This document shows positions 37,872-46,442 of a DNA stretch of 64,000 bases, piece after piece. Position 1 is the stretch's first letter. Each line of letters begins with the position of its first letter. The stretch is from Desulfuromonas sp. AOP6 (GTDB lineage: Bacteria; Desulfobacterota; Desulfuromonadia; Desulfuromonadales; SZUA-540). The position numbers and the translations under genes are program-made. The notes below the pieces were generated by a model. The model was not told the origin of the DNA and made no database searches. It saw only the letters and a program-made list of their open reading frames with translations. The DNA lies in NCBI RefSeq assembly GCF_009731355.2, contig NZ_AP022810.1, positions 2,570,001 through 2,634,000 of the forward strand, read 5' to 3'.

Positions 37872-39335
37872 ATGACTGCGGTTCCCCCCCTGCGCCTTCG
37901 CTCCCTCAATGACAAGGCTCCACGCCCCGAGGGGCAGTTCGTCCTCTACTGGATGGTCGCCTTTCGGCGCCTCGGCTGGAACTTCGCCCTGCAGCACGCC
38001 GTGGAGCTCGCCCGTCAATATCAGCGCCCCCTCCTGGTGGTAGAGAGCCTGCGCTGCGACTATCCCTGGGCCAGCGACCGCCTCCATAGCTTCCTCCTCG
38101 ACGGCATGGCCGACAACGCCCGTCTGCTGCGGGAGAGCCCTGTCTCTTATCATCCCTACGTGGAGCCACGGCCCGGCGCCGGAGAGGGACTCATTCCCTT
38201 TCTCGCCCGGTCCGCCTGTGCCATCGTCAGCGACGATTTCCCCTGCTTTATTCTGCCCGACATGCTTCAGACCGCCGCGGCGCAATCTTCCGTGGCCTTC
38301 ACCGCCGTGGACAGCAACGGCATCCTGCCCCTGCGAGCCACCGAAACCCTTTATCCGTCCGCATACGCCTTCCGCCGCTTTCTGCAGAAGAACCTGGTCG
38401 GCCCCCTGCTCAGTCCGCCCCAGGCCGATCCCCTCCACGGGCAGCCGCTGCCTGAGTTGAAACAGCTTCCCGAAGAGTTACACCAGCGCTGGCCGGCCTG
38501 CCCTGTCGAGCAGCTGCAAAAGCCGCAAACCCTGCTGGCCGAGCTTCCCCTCGACCATAGTGTACCCCCTGTCGACATTAAAGGCGGCCCCCTCGCGGCC
38601 CGAGAAGCCATGGAGGACTTTCTCCAGCACAAACTCAGCCGCTACGCCGCCGAACGCAACGAACCGGAAGCCGATGTCACCAGCGGGCTCTCCCCCTATC
38701 TGCACTTCGGCCATATCAGCGCCCACCAGATCGTTCACGAGCTCTTGCAGGCACAGGACTGGTCCCCCCACCGCCTCGAAAGCAAACCGCGGGGACAGAA
38801 AGAGGGCTGGTGGGGTCTCGACGTCAACGCCGAAGCCTTCCTCGATCAGCTCATCACCTGGCGCGAGCTCGGCTTTAACATGTGCGCGCACAACCCGAAG
38901 TACGATCGCTACGAATCACTGCCACCCTGGGTGCGAGCCAGTCTCGAAACGCACGCCGACGATCCGCGCCAATACCTCTATACGCTGGACGAATTCGCCG
39001 CCGGCGCCACCCACGATCTGCTGTGGAACGCCGCCCAACGCCAACTCGTCCGCGAAGGACGCATGCACAACTATCTGCGTATGCTCTGGGGGAAAAAGAT
39101 ACTTGAATGGACCCGCCATCCCCGGCAGGCTCTGGAGGTGATGATCGAACTCAACAACCGCTACGCCCTTGATGGCTGCGATCCGAATTCGACCAGCGGC
39201 ATCTTCTGGTGTCTGGGCCGCTACGATCGCCCCTGGGGGGAACGGCCGATTTTCGGCAAAATCCGCACGATGAGTTCGGAACGCACGGCCAAGAAGGTAC
39301 AAGTGAGGAAGTATCTGGAGACTTATGGGAAGTAG
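37872..39335 (+). CDS. Class II CPD DNA photolyase
   Basis: 487 residues. The N-terminal antenna domain begins with the class II motif FVLYWMVAFRRLGWNFAL; the C-terminal FAD domain has TWRELGFNMCAHNP and ends with DGCDPNSTSGIFWCLGRYD and RPWGERPIFGKIR, typical of class II. It repairs cyclobutane pyrimidine dimers using light. AAGGAGA is five bases upstream. It is the last gene of the corA run, 19 bases after the permease. An odd gene for a subsurface anaerobe, but class II enzymes do occur in this group. Confidence 0.94.
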   Translation: MTAVPPLRLRSLNDKAPRPEGQFVLYWMVAFRRLGWNFALQHAVELARQYQRPLLVVESLRCDYPWASDRLHSFLLDGMADNARLLRESPVSYHPYVEPRPGAGEGLIPFLARSACAIVSDDFPCFILPDMLQTAAAQSSVAFTAVDSNGILPLRATETLYPSAYAFRRFLQKNLVGPLLSPPQADPLHGQPLPELKQLPEELHQRWPACPVEQLQKPQTLLAELPLDHSVPPVDIKGGPLAAREAMEDFLQHKLSRYAAERNEPEADVTSGLSPYLHFGHISAHQIVHELLQAQDWSPHRLESKPRGQKEGWWGLDVNAEAFLDQLITWRELGFNMCAHNPKYDRYESLPPWVRASLETHADDPRQYLYTLDEFAAGATHDLLWNAAQRQLVREGRMHNYLRMLWGKKILEWTRHPRQALEVMIELNNRYALDGCDPNSTSGIFWCLGRYDRPWGERPIFGKIRTMSSERTAKKVQVRKYLETYGK

Positions 39336-39368
39336 AGAGAGCTGGATTGGTTGGCTGTCAATTTGCAC

Positions 39369-39388
39369 AAGGGGTCAGGCCTGACAAA
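39369..39388 (+). repeat. REP-like sequence, solitary copy
   Basis: AAGGGGTCAGGCCTGACAAA, palindromic core GTCAGGCCTGAC. Identical to the copy at 40073-40092 beside the transposase gene. It separates the photolyase gene from a relE fragment. Confidence 0.85.
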
Positions 39389-39397
39389 TTAACTTGG

Positions 39398-39517
39398 CCC
39401 TTAGGGGGCCTGAGGCGATACCGCGTCGGAGACTGCCGCATTGTCTGCGACATCCAAGACGGCACCTTGCAGATTTTGGTGATCAAGCTTGGTAATCGAT
39501 GGGAAATTTATCGATAA
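39398..39517 (+). pseudogene. 3' fragment of a RelE/ParE-type toxin gene
   Basis: The translation ending LRRYRVGDCRIVCDIQDG, LQILVIKLGNRWEIYR matches the C-terminal 39 residues of the intact RelE-type toxin 25 bases away, which has LWRYRVGDFRIICEIQDE and GHRREIY. The N-terminal half and start codon are missing; the REP-like sequence lies immediately upstream. It is on the opposite strand and too diverged to be a recent duplicate. Confidence 0.75.
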
Positions 39518-39541
39518 AAAGAGGGGACTTGGGCCAGTTCA

Positions 39542-39811
39542 TCAGCGCACATAGATTTCGCGGCGGTGGCCAATGGCCAAGGCAAGGACAACCAGCTTTT
39601 CATCTTGAATCTCGCAGATGATTCTGAAATCACCCACCCGGTAGCGCCATAGGCCGGACAAATCCCCCCGAAGCGGCTCCCCAAAATGGCGGGGGTTTTT
39701 GCATCCCTCAATGCGATCCGCAAGCCAACCCAACAGACGTTTCTGAACAGACTTGTCCAATTTGCGCAGTTGCTTCTCGGCAAACGCGTCGATTTCAATC
39801 GTCCAGCCCAA
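39542..39811 (-). CDS. RelE-type mRNA interferase toxin
   Basis: 89 residues. RelE fold with basic helix (KQLRKLDKSVQKRLLGWL) and the C-terminal LWRYRVGDFRIICEIQ plus GHRREIYVR typical of the family. Ribosome-dependent mRNA cleavage is the family activity. It starts at TTG (39811) with GAGGAAAG six bases upstream and overlaps the antitoxin gene by 17 bases, the normal antitoxin-first arrangement. Confidence 0.92.
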   Translation of the reverse strand: MGWTIEIDAFAEKQLRKLDKSVQKRLLGWLADRIEGCKNPRHFGEPLRGDLSGLWRYRVGDFRIICEIQDEKLVVLALAIGHRREIYVR

Positions 39812-40007
39812 GATCTTTCCTCAGCTCTTTGAGAGATTTCCGCGTGCCGTTTTCAGCCAGTGCCTGCCGGGCCAAAGCCAAATCCTCATTGTCTTCAAGA
39901 TAACGAACGATCGCCTCACGAACAACAGCACTACGGCTGCTTTTGCGGGCCTTGGCAACCAAGTCCAGTTCGTGCTCAAGTTCTTTTTCCAGTCGAATTG
40001 CCAGCAT
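39795..40007 (-). CDS. Ribbon-helix-helix antitoxin (RelB/CopG-like)
   Basis: 70 residues. The N-terminal strand MLAIRLEKELEHELDLVA and helices SSRSAVVREAIVRYLED form a ribbon-helix-helix DNA-binding domain; the C-terminal part (ARQALAENGTRKSLKEL) would wrap the toxin. Start 40007 has GGGAGGA five bases upstream. The pair is probably autoregulated at the short AT-rich leader (40008-40072). Confidence 0.9.
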   Translation of the reverse strand: MLAIRLEKELEHELDLVAKARKSSRSAVVREAIVRYLEDNEDLALARQALAENGTRKSLKELRKDLGLDD

Positions 40008-40072
40008 AATTATCCTCCCCAAAGACGTATTACATCGTATAACAGCAAGCAATACCCCTGTCAAGTAAGTAG

Positions 40073-40098
40073 AAGGGGTCAGGCCTGACAAACGGGGA
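40073..40098 (+). repeat. REP-like sequence at the 3' end of the transposase gene
   Basis: AAGGGGTCAGGCCTGACAAA followed by CGGGGA. It contains the stop codon of the transposase gene and is inverted relative to the copy upstream of that gene. Confidence 0.88.
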
Positions 40099-41026
40099 TA
40101 TTCTTTTGAACCTGCATCACCTTTTCGACCAGACAGTCGTCATGGGCCATACGCGATTCCAGACGACGGGCGGCTTGGCTCAGGGTGGACGAATCATGCT
40201 TCAAGGCGCGCCCCAAGGCCTCCAACTCTAACCCTTGTGTCTCCCGCACCACATAAGCTGCCAAGGCCCGTGCCTCTGAGACCAGTTGCGTGCGCCGACG
40301 ACTTGAAAGATCCTGAGGACGTAAGTCATACAGGGCACATACAGCTTCAACAACAGACTCAAGCGGCGGGGGCTCTGCCAGCTTTTCATGACAACCCGCC
40401 AACACTTCCTCTACGAAAGAATCGTCCCCTAAAATCCGCCCCTCGTAGGTCCCCCGGTGAAATTCTCGGCAGTATCCATCCTGCTGACCTCCTTCTACAA
40501 AATCGCGATAATGGTCCTTTGATCTTCCCGCATCCTCGCTGAACCGGCTCAACACCCATTCGACAGTGAGCCAGGGAAGGTTCTCGCGGGATAGGTACGC
40601 ATGGTGACTTGACCAGGGATAATCATCCAGACTTTCCGCCATGCCCGCCCTCAGCGGATTCAAATGGACATAGCGTACCAGCGCCAGCAGATAAGCCTCT
40701 GCATCAATCAGCAGGGCTTTGAATCGGCCCTGAAAGATGTGGCCGGTCTGTTGAAATTTTTTGTTGAGATATTGAGTGTAGCGAAAGGAGAGATTGTGCA
40801 TGATTCGCGACAGGGCTGTTTCTTTCACCTGTACAACAAGATGCACATGATTGCTCATCAGGCAATAGGCGTGGATACGGTGCCCAAAGCGGGCTATGCC
40901 TTCCTGCAGCAGGAAGAAAAATCGACTGCGGTCCGCTTCGTCATGAAAAATGTCGTGCCCGGCATTGCCGCGTAGCATGACGTGATAACAAGCACCTGGA
41001 AAATGAACCCTCGGCTTTCTTGGCAT
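40079..41026 (-). mobile_element. REP-associated tyrosine transposase (RAYT, Y1/IS200-like)
   Basis: 315 residues. HUH motif H60-V-H62 (MSNHVHLVV) and catalytic Tyr in RYVHLNPLRAGM (Y119); FQGRFKALL is also typical. About 95 extra C-terminal residues (LVSEARALAAYVVRETQG) resemble a DnaA-type helix-turn-helix. The ORF is intact. It is bounded on both sides by inverted copies of the same REP-like sequence, the hallmark of domesticated RAYTs that act on REP elements. The ribosome-binding site is weak (AGG). Confidence 0.93.
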
Positions 41027-41046
41027 GGCCTAATGTTACGGCCATT

Positions 41047-41072
41047 TCCCCGTTTGTCAAGCCTGACCCCTT
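41047..41072 (-). repeat. REP-like sequence upstream of the transposase gene
   Basis: On the minus strand AAGGGGTCAGGCTTGACAAA followed by CGGGGA; one mismatch to the 40073 copy. With that copy it gives 26-base inverted ends enclosing the transposase gene. Confidence 0.87.
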
Positions 41073-41104
41073 TGCACCACCTTTGCACCACCGCCTGGCG
41101 CACC

Positions 41105-41132
41105 AAAAAAAACCGGGCCCTTGCGGGCCCGG
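41105..41132 (-). terminator. Rho-independent terminator of the cytochrome operon
   Basis: Eight-base-pair stem CCGGGCCC/GGGCCCGG with loop TTGC; the minus strand continues into eight T. Confidence 0.9.
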
Positions 41133-41200
41133 CAATTTCAAGAACAAATTGTGACTGCTACTTAAGGTTAACCATTTGCTTCTGAATTGTTAGGAAGCTA

Positions 41201-43180
41201 TCAGGGTCGCGGTCGCTGGTTGCCAGCGACTGTATCGTCACCGTCAAGCCAAGTAGCAGCGGCAGGATAGGCGACGGCATCAACGGTAATAGTGCCATCA
41301 AGGGTACCATTATCCAGCCAGTCGATGGAGTCAAAGATCAGACGTTTGGCATAGAGGCTGTTGTGGGCATAGGCTCCCATTTCATGGTGCAGGTAATTGA
41401 AGTTGTGAGCGGCACCGTTGGTACCAGCACTATCCCATTCGGCATATCCATTGTCTCGATTGATTTCGGCTTCATCAAGCACGCCGTTATCATTCGCATC
41501 ACCAAAGAAGTAGGGGTAGGCCGGGGCAAAGAAAATGCCTTTGGCTGCCAGAGCTTCTTCCAGAAGTTCCAGAGCTTCATGATAAGCTTCCGCTTCATGC
41601 TCAAGGAATGCTACAGCGGCAGCGGCTGTTTGATCGCCAAAATCAGTGGTGGTATCAACAGTGACTAAGCCAGGCCCGTGCTCACCATCATGGCATTCAA
41701 CGCATTTGGTGGAATTCAGAGCCGTGATTACGCCCGCTGCATCCTTAGTGAAAACCTCAAAAGTGTGGCTTTCAGCCGAAGACATGTGACAACCGGCACA
41801 TGGGCCTTCCTCAGCCTCTGGACCACTACGACCTTCTACGAAACCGACTTCATCATGGTCGTACCAGCCGAGATCAGCGTAGCTAAGCCCTTCGTATTCA
41901 TAGCCGGGGTGCACAGTGGCCTGGAAGATGGTGGCAGCAGCGTTTTTATAATGGGTTTTGGTAGCTGCAGTACCTTTAAAGCTGCCATCGGTATTGGTGT
42001 CAAAGTCCTCAACCAGGCTGTCCATATTGCCACGGCCGGCATGACAGTTGGCGCAGACGTTGGAGGAACCAAGGTCAGGCAACGAGGCAGCTGCGCCGGC
42101 AACTGTATAACTCACAGGAATGGCGCCAGGATTACGCATATCAGCCTGGTTGTTTTTGTGACAGGTCCAGCAGTACACCAGTTCATTTTGGCCTGAGCCA
42201 CCAGCAGCAGCCCAGTCGGCAAGGTGAGCGAAACTGTTGTTTTCTTCATCGTACATCGCAGGGTCATTCAGGAAGTTCGCAGCACCTGTAGCCGTGTGAC
42301 ACATCTGACAATCGGCTCGGTCTTTCTCGACACCATCAGCTTTGTAGGTTGAATCCCAGTTGTAGTGTGCCCAGGCGCTGTTTTTGTCGCCGTCTTTAAC
42401 CCCTGCGGCAAGGTAAGCAGCCAATCCTGCTGCCTCGATAGCATCCTCTTCGTCTTCAGTCAAATTGGCCGGGTCTACTGCGTTAGCCAATTCAGCAGCC
42501 TCTGCGGCATCCTGTGCCGCTTCCTTAACGGCCACAAGATGGCCGGCATGGGCCGACTCAGACCACTGAGCATTGATTTCCAGATCGAGGGTATGCCCAT
42601 CGAAGTGGCAATCCTGACAACCGGTCTGCTCATTCATTTTAACAACGTAACCTTCTATAACATTCCCCGTTGCAGGGTCATCATAGTGAGTATCGTTGAT
42701 TATGCGACCGATGCTGGTTGAATGATACCCGGCGGTAGTTTCGGCACTATGACACTTGCCGCATTGGGCCGGCCCTGGCAGCGGCGCAGCAAAGGGCCCT
42801 GAACCATAATGGAATTCACCACCACCATGACAGGATTCGCAGCCGATAACATCACGGATTTCTTCATCACCATAGGCGATGGTCATGAGATTGCCATCGT
42901 CAAGAGGATTGTGACACTTGACGCAAGAAGAGGTCCCAGTGTGAGGATCGCCGCCGCCAGGTGACAGATCGGCGTTACCATGGGGGCCTGCCAACCATTT
43001 TTCGTTGTACACCGTGTGACATTGCGCACAGTTGGTGATACCCACGGCCTGCGCCGAGGCCAATACGTCATCAGCATCGCCCGTGACCGAACCACTCGAA
43101 TCACGGTTGCTGCCGCATCCAGCCAGAGTCAGCATGGTCACTGCTGCCACGGCTATAAGGGAAAACATGTTCCTTCGCAT
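41201..43180 (-). CDS. Decaheme c-type cytochrome lipoprotein (probable outer-surface)
   Basis: 659 residues. Lipobox LTLAGC after a 21-residue signal, then ten CxxCH heme motifs (CAQCH, CVKCH, CESCH, CGKCH, CQDCH, CQMCH, CWTCH, CANCH, CAGCH, CVECH). Near the C-terminus DANDNGVLDEAE (about 561-572) matches every key position of an EF-hand calcium loop. The start at 43180 has AAAGGAGG upstream. Third gene of an operon after a porin-like barrel and a periplasmic decaheme cytochrome; as the lipoprotein member it is the candidate surface cytochrome passing electrons to metals or other cells. No close match to OmcB, OmcS or OmcZ can be claimed by eye. Confidence 0.9.
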   Translation of the reverse strand: MRRNMFSLIAVAAVTMLTLAGCGSNRDSSGSVTGDADDVLASAQAVGITNCAQCHTVYNEKWLAGPHGNADLSPGGGDPHTGTSSCVKCHNPLDDGNLMTIAYGDEEIRDVIGCESCHGGGEFHYGSGPFAAPLPGPAQCGKCHSAETTAGYHSTSIGRIINDTHYDDPATGNVIEGYVVKMNEQTGCQDCHFDGHTLDLEINAQWSESAHAGHLVAVKEAAQDAAEAAELANAVDPANLTEDEEDAIEAAGLAAYLAAGVKDGDKNSAWAHYNWDSTYKADGVEKDRADCQMCHTATGAANFLNDPAMYDEENNSFAHLADWAAAGGSGQNELVYCWTCHKNNQADMRNPGAIPVSYTVAGAAASLPDLGSSNVCANCHAGRGNMDSLVEDFDTNTDGSFKGTAATKTHYKNAAATIFQATVHPGYEYEGLSYADLGWYDHDEVGFVEGRSGPEAEEGPCAGCHMSSAESHTFEVFTKDAAGVITALNSTKCVECHDGEHGPGLVTVDTTTDFGDQTAAAAVAFLEHEAEAYHEALELLEEALAAKGIFFAPAYPYFFGDANDNGVLDEAEINRDNGYAEWDSAGTNGAAHNFNYLHHEMGAYAHNSLYAKRLIFDSIDWLDNGTLDGTITVDAVAYPAAATWLDGDDTVAGNQRPRP

Positions 43181-43215
43181 AAAAACCTCCTTTTGGTGTT
43201 GTAACGAAGTAAGCG

Positions 43216-44037
43216 TTAGTGACACTTACGACAGGTCTTTCCGTCGCTGGCCCGCTTGAGGCGGCCGTCGATATCGCTCCAGTCCGCAGGATGCGGATTC
43301 ACCCGCAGGCCGCTGGTGGCGCTGTGACACTTGAGACAGATATCCCCTTGTGGGTGGCAGGCCTGGCAGGTGGCCAGGTTCTTGCGGGCCTCACGGGCGT
43401 GAGCCTGCGACCAGCCGGTGGTGCTGGGGATGACCGAGTCACTGGTGTGGCAGGTGATACACTGTTCTTCGCTGTAGTTGGCGTGCAAGCCATCCAGAGT
43501 GCCGTCGGTCCAGCCACGGCGGTGTGAATCAAGAGCCAGGTCAGCCGGAGCGAACTGGTTGTGGCAGTCGGAGCAGTAGTTGGGCTCGTGGCAGCTGGAG
43601 CACAGCTGCTGGTTGGTGCGGGCGGCGATGGGGTGGGTTACGTGGAAATCGCTGCGATGCACGTTGATCATGTTGTTGCCGAAGTCACCCATTTCGTCGG
43701 AACGCCCCGAAGTGTGGCAGTCCATGCAGTAGCTCTGCTGGTGGCAGGCGGCGCAATCATAGGTGTTGCCCTTGGCAAAGGGGCGGTGGTTAAGGGCCCA
43801 GACGGGTCCGTGGGTTTTGAGTCCCGGCATCTTGACGGTGTCGACCCAGCTCTGGTCGTGACACTGCAGACAGGCCGAGGTCTCGGGAACGATGCTCTGC
43901 GCCCCCTCCACGTGGCAGGTGGCGCAATCCGACCCTTTAATGTGGGTCAAATGCTCGGCGTGGTCGAAATCGACCGCCAATGCCGGTAGCGCCCACGCAA
44001 AGGTGACGGCCATAACGGCGATTAAACAGCGGATCAT
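43216..44037 (-). CDS. Periplasmic decaheme c-type cytochrome
   Basis: 273 residues. Signal peptide 1-21 (ends LPALA) without a lipobox, and ten CxxCH motifs in 250 residues (CATCH, CLQCH, CAACH, CMDCH, CSSCH, CSDCH, CITCH, CQACH, CLKCH, CRKCH); several come as close pairs, and the last is the C-terminus itself. The heme density is like the periplasmic partners of porin-cytochrome complexes. It is 15 bases after the barrel gene and 35 before the lipoprotein cytochrome. Confidence 0.92.
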   Translation of the reverse strand: MIRCLIAVMAVTFAWALPALAVDFDHAEHLTHIKGSDCATCHVEGAQSIVPETSACLQCHDQSWVDTVKMPGLKTHGPVWALNHRPFAKGNTYDCAACHQQSYCMDCHTSGRSDEMGDFGNNMINVHRSDFHVTHPIAARTNQQLCSSCHEPNYCSDCHNQFAPADLALDSHRRGWTDGTLDGLHANYSEEQCITCHTSDSVIPSTTGWSQAHAREARKNLATCQACHPQGDICLKCHSATSGLRVNPHPADWSDIDGRLKRASDGKTCRKCH

Positions 44038-44052
44038 ATCGTCACTCCTTTA

Positions 44053-45267
44053 CTAAAAGAGGATATTGAGGCGAATGCGGCCACGATTGTAGTAGTCCCA
44101 CAGATCACTCTCAACCCGCTCGATCTTGGCCTGCACGTTGACCTTTTTGGTGATGTAGCCGGTCACGTCAGCCCAATAGCGGGAGCTGGTGGTTTCGTCA
44201 TCTTCGTCATCGATGCGACGGTCCAGAACATCGACCTCCAAACCAACACCAGCCTGTACGTAAGAATTGAACAGATAGGCAGCGCGGGCTTTGAAGCCCA
44301 TGAGGTCCTGACCGTCGCCGTCCTCGCGCACAACACCGGTCAGATAACCGGAAAAGTTGCGGGTACGGATTTTCTCGATACCGGCCTCGAAGACGTCAGC
44401 ATCAGCGAACTCGGGGTAGATCTCGCGGGTGTAGCGGCCAAACGTATGCAGACCCACGGCGATGCGGTAGGTCAGTTCGGCCATGACTTCTTCGTACTCG
44501 TTGACGGCAAAGACGGAATAAATGGAGGTGGCGGAGAATACCGGGAGGGAGTAGAGATATTCAGCCCGCAGGCCCCATTTGTCGTTGGGCCGGTACTTGG
44601 CGCCACCCAGGAAGTAGGAGATGCTGTTGGACAGATAGTCGAACTGGACTTCGCTGTAGAGGTTGAGCACGTTATTGAAGTCGTAGTCGACATCGAGCCC
44701 GAAGAGCTCTTTGGCCAGATCGCCGTTATCCCACTTCTGAACATAGGACAGACCCAGGTCGAGACTGTCGAAGAAGCGTCCGCTGAGCTCGCCACCGAAC
44801 ATGAGGTCGTCGGCGCTGTACCCGCTGTAATAGGCGACGTCGCCACCGCCGAACAGAGCCAGCTTGAGGGGACCGAGGTTGTCATAGTCGAGATAGAGAC
44901 CATCCATCATCGAGGCCCCGGCCGTGGTAGAGATGAACTGCCGACCGAACTTCAGATTCAGATCGTCGATCAGGTCCTTCTTTTCGAAATACGCGTAGTA
45001 GAGACGGCTCTCGATATCGACTTCGTTTTTGAAGTCATCGGCCAGGCGGCCGTAACCACGGAAGTCGAGCCCATCGCCGTCGATGTCCCTGACATTGAGC
45101 ATCAGGTACTGATAGGCCGGCATGGCGGTGTCGCCATCGGCATCATCGTACCATTCGATCTCGGTGCTTGAGCGTCCCGAGATCGAGGCTGCCAGCGCAT
45201 CGACCGCCGGCATGAGCGCCAGCAGTATCGCGGCCATGCAGACCGTCCATCGGTGCCATACTTTCAT
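44053..45267 (-). CDS. Outer-membrane beta-barrel, putative porin of a cytochrome conduit
   Basis: 404 residues. Signal peptide 1-27, then alternating amphipathic strands with aromatic girdles (RLYYAYFEKKDLIDDLNLKF, GLRAEYLYSLPVFS) and a C-terminal Phe (RIRLNILF). TAAGGAGG is six bases before the ATG. As first gene before two decaheme cytochromes it fits the barrel of a porin-cytochrome (Pcc/Ext-like) complex that lets cytochromes make contact across the outer membrane. It is recognised by architecture, not by family name. Confidence 0.83.
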   Translation of the reverse strand: MKVWHRWTVCMAAILLALMPAVDALAASISGRSSTEIEWYDDADGDTAMPAYQYLMLNVRDIDGDGLDFRGYGRLADDFKNEVDIESRLYYAYFEKKDLIDDLNLKFGRQFISTTAGASMMDGLYLDYDNLGPLKLALFGGGDVAYYSGYSADDLMFGGELSGRFFDSLDLGLSYVQKWDNGDLAKELFGLDVDYDFNNVLNLYSEVQFDYLSNSISYFLGGAKYRPNDKWGLRAEYLYSLPVFSATSIYSVFAVNEYEEVMAELTYRIAVGLHTFGRYTREIYPEFADADVFEAGIEKIRTRNFSGYLTGVVREDGDGQDLMGFKARAAYLFNSYVQAGVGLEVDVLDRRIDDEDDETTSSRYWADVTGYITKKVNVQAKIERVESDLWDYYNRGRIRLNILF

Positions 45268-45834
45268 GTTGCCTCCTTAACATGATGGCTGTGAAGTAAC
45301 CCCGGATAAAATCCGGCAACTCAATCAGACCTGTTTCCAACCCCTCCCAAGGTCATCGCCAGGTCTTGCCTTCTTACCGTTCCTTTTCGCTATCTCCTCC
45401 TTTGCTTCGTGTTGTGACAAGGGATATCTCACTGAAACTAAGGGGAATGCCCCAGGCCTTTTTGCCACATAGTTCATGAGAGAAATACTCTATCTGTTAC
45501 ATTGAGTAGCAGTTTTTGTACCACAAAGCGTTACTTCTCCAAAAATATCCCTCTTTCCCCTCCTGTCAAGGCAAAGCCACTTTTTTAGCACCACAAACAT
45601 TAAAATAATTTTTTAATCTACAAAACGGCATGTTACGATCGATCACATCTCTGCAGACTCCTCGGCCATATGGCGTTCAGGCATGGCCATAAAGCTGAGC
45701 GGCTTACTAGGGATTCATTAATCCATATTTCCATATATGGTAACACTTAAGTATCGCTGGTTAGCCTGGTGGCGGGATGATAAGATAAACCACCTACTTC
45801 ACGGCTACCTTCATTTTCGATGAGGAGTCCTGCA
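45268..45834. other. 567-base non-coding region between the cytochrome operon and the methyltransferase gene
   Basis: Divergent promoter region. It is AT-rich around 45580-45640 and includes a perfect 10-base palindrome CCATATATGG (45731-45740) that could be an operator for the methyltransferase side. No sigma-54 element, c-di-GMP riboswitch or small ORF was convincing. Confidence 0.5.
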
Positions 45835-46416
45835 ATGTCTGAAAAGAAGTTCAATCCAGCCAAACTGGCCAAGTTGAACCACCCCGACCGATACGACAGA
45901 GAAAACCCGGAAAGGATATGGAAAACTCTGAAGCTTGATAATCCCCGGGTCATCGTCGACATAGGGACCGGCACTGGATTCTTCGCCATCCCCTTTAGTC
46001 GGCACATGCCTGAGGGCACCGTTTACGCCTGCGATATCGCTGACGAAATACTGCAGTGGCTTGAAGAAAATTTGCCCGAAGAGCTGCGCGACCGCATTAT
46101 TCCCGTTAAAATGGAGGAACGAGCCGTCCCCCTGCCTGCAGGCATCGCCGACCTGGTTCTCATGGTCAACCTGCATCATGAACTGGAAGACGCGGCGGCT
46201 ATTTTGTCCGAGGCTTTTCGCCTGCTGAAACCCGGCGGCAAGGTGGCCATTGTCGACTGGAAAGACGAACCGACAGAGAGCGGTCCGCCCCTGGAAATTC
46301 GTGTCAGCGAACAGAGCCTCATCGACCAGCTCGCTGCCGCCTGCTTCGAGCAGATTAGGGCGCATGCCAGCCTGCCGTGCCATCATTTTCTGGAAGCCGT
46401 CAAACCACAGCATTAA
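45835..46416 (+). CDS. Class I SAM-dependent methyltransferase
   Basis: 193 residues. SAM-binding motif I VIVDIGTGTGFFAIPF, motif II with VYACDI, and post-motif ADLVLMVNLHHELED with LLKPGGKVAIVDWKDE. Small soluble Methyltransf_11/25 fold. The start at 45835 has GAGGAG seven bases upstream. Such proteins are often called UbiE-like, but the substrate is not evident. It is 26 bases before the flavoprotein gene, so probably co-transcribed. Confidence 0.88.
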   Translation: MSEKKFNPAKLAKLNHPDRYDRENPERIWKTLKLDNPRVIVDIGTGTGFFAIPFSRHMPEGTVYACDIADEILQWLEENLPEELRDRIIPVKMEERAVPLPAGIADLVLMVNLHHELEDAAAILSEAFRLLKPGGKVAIVDWKDEPTESGPPLEIRVSEQSLIDQLAAACFEQIRAHASLPCHHFLEAVKPQH

Positions 46417-46442
46417 TAGAACTTTTACGAAAGGACAGAACC

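Noticed and set aside
39508-39798. 96-residue minus-strand ORF overlapping the toxin
   Set aside because: Different frame inside relE; the relE frame has the family motifs and antitoxin overlap.
45560-45580. c-di-GMP (GEMM) riboswitch suggested by GGCAAAGCC
   Set aside because: The surrounding conserved GEMM core and paired helices are missing.
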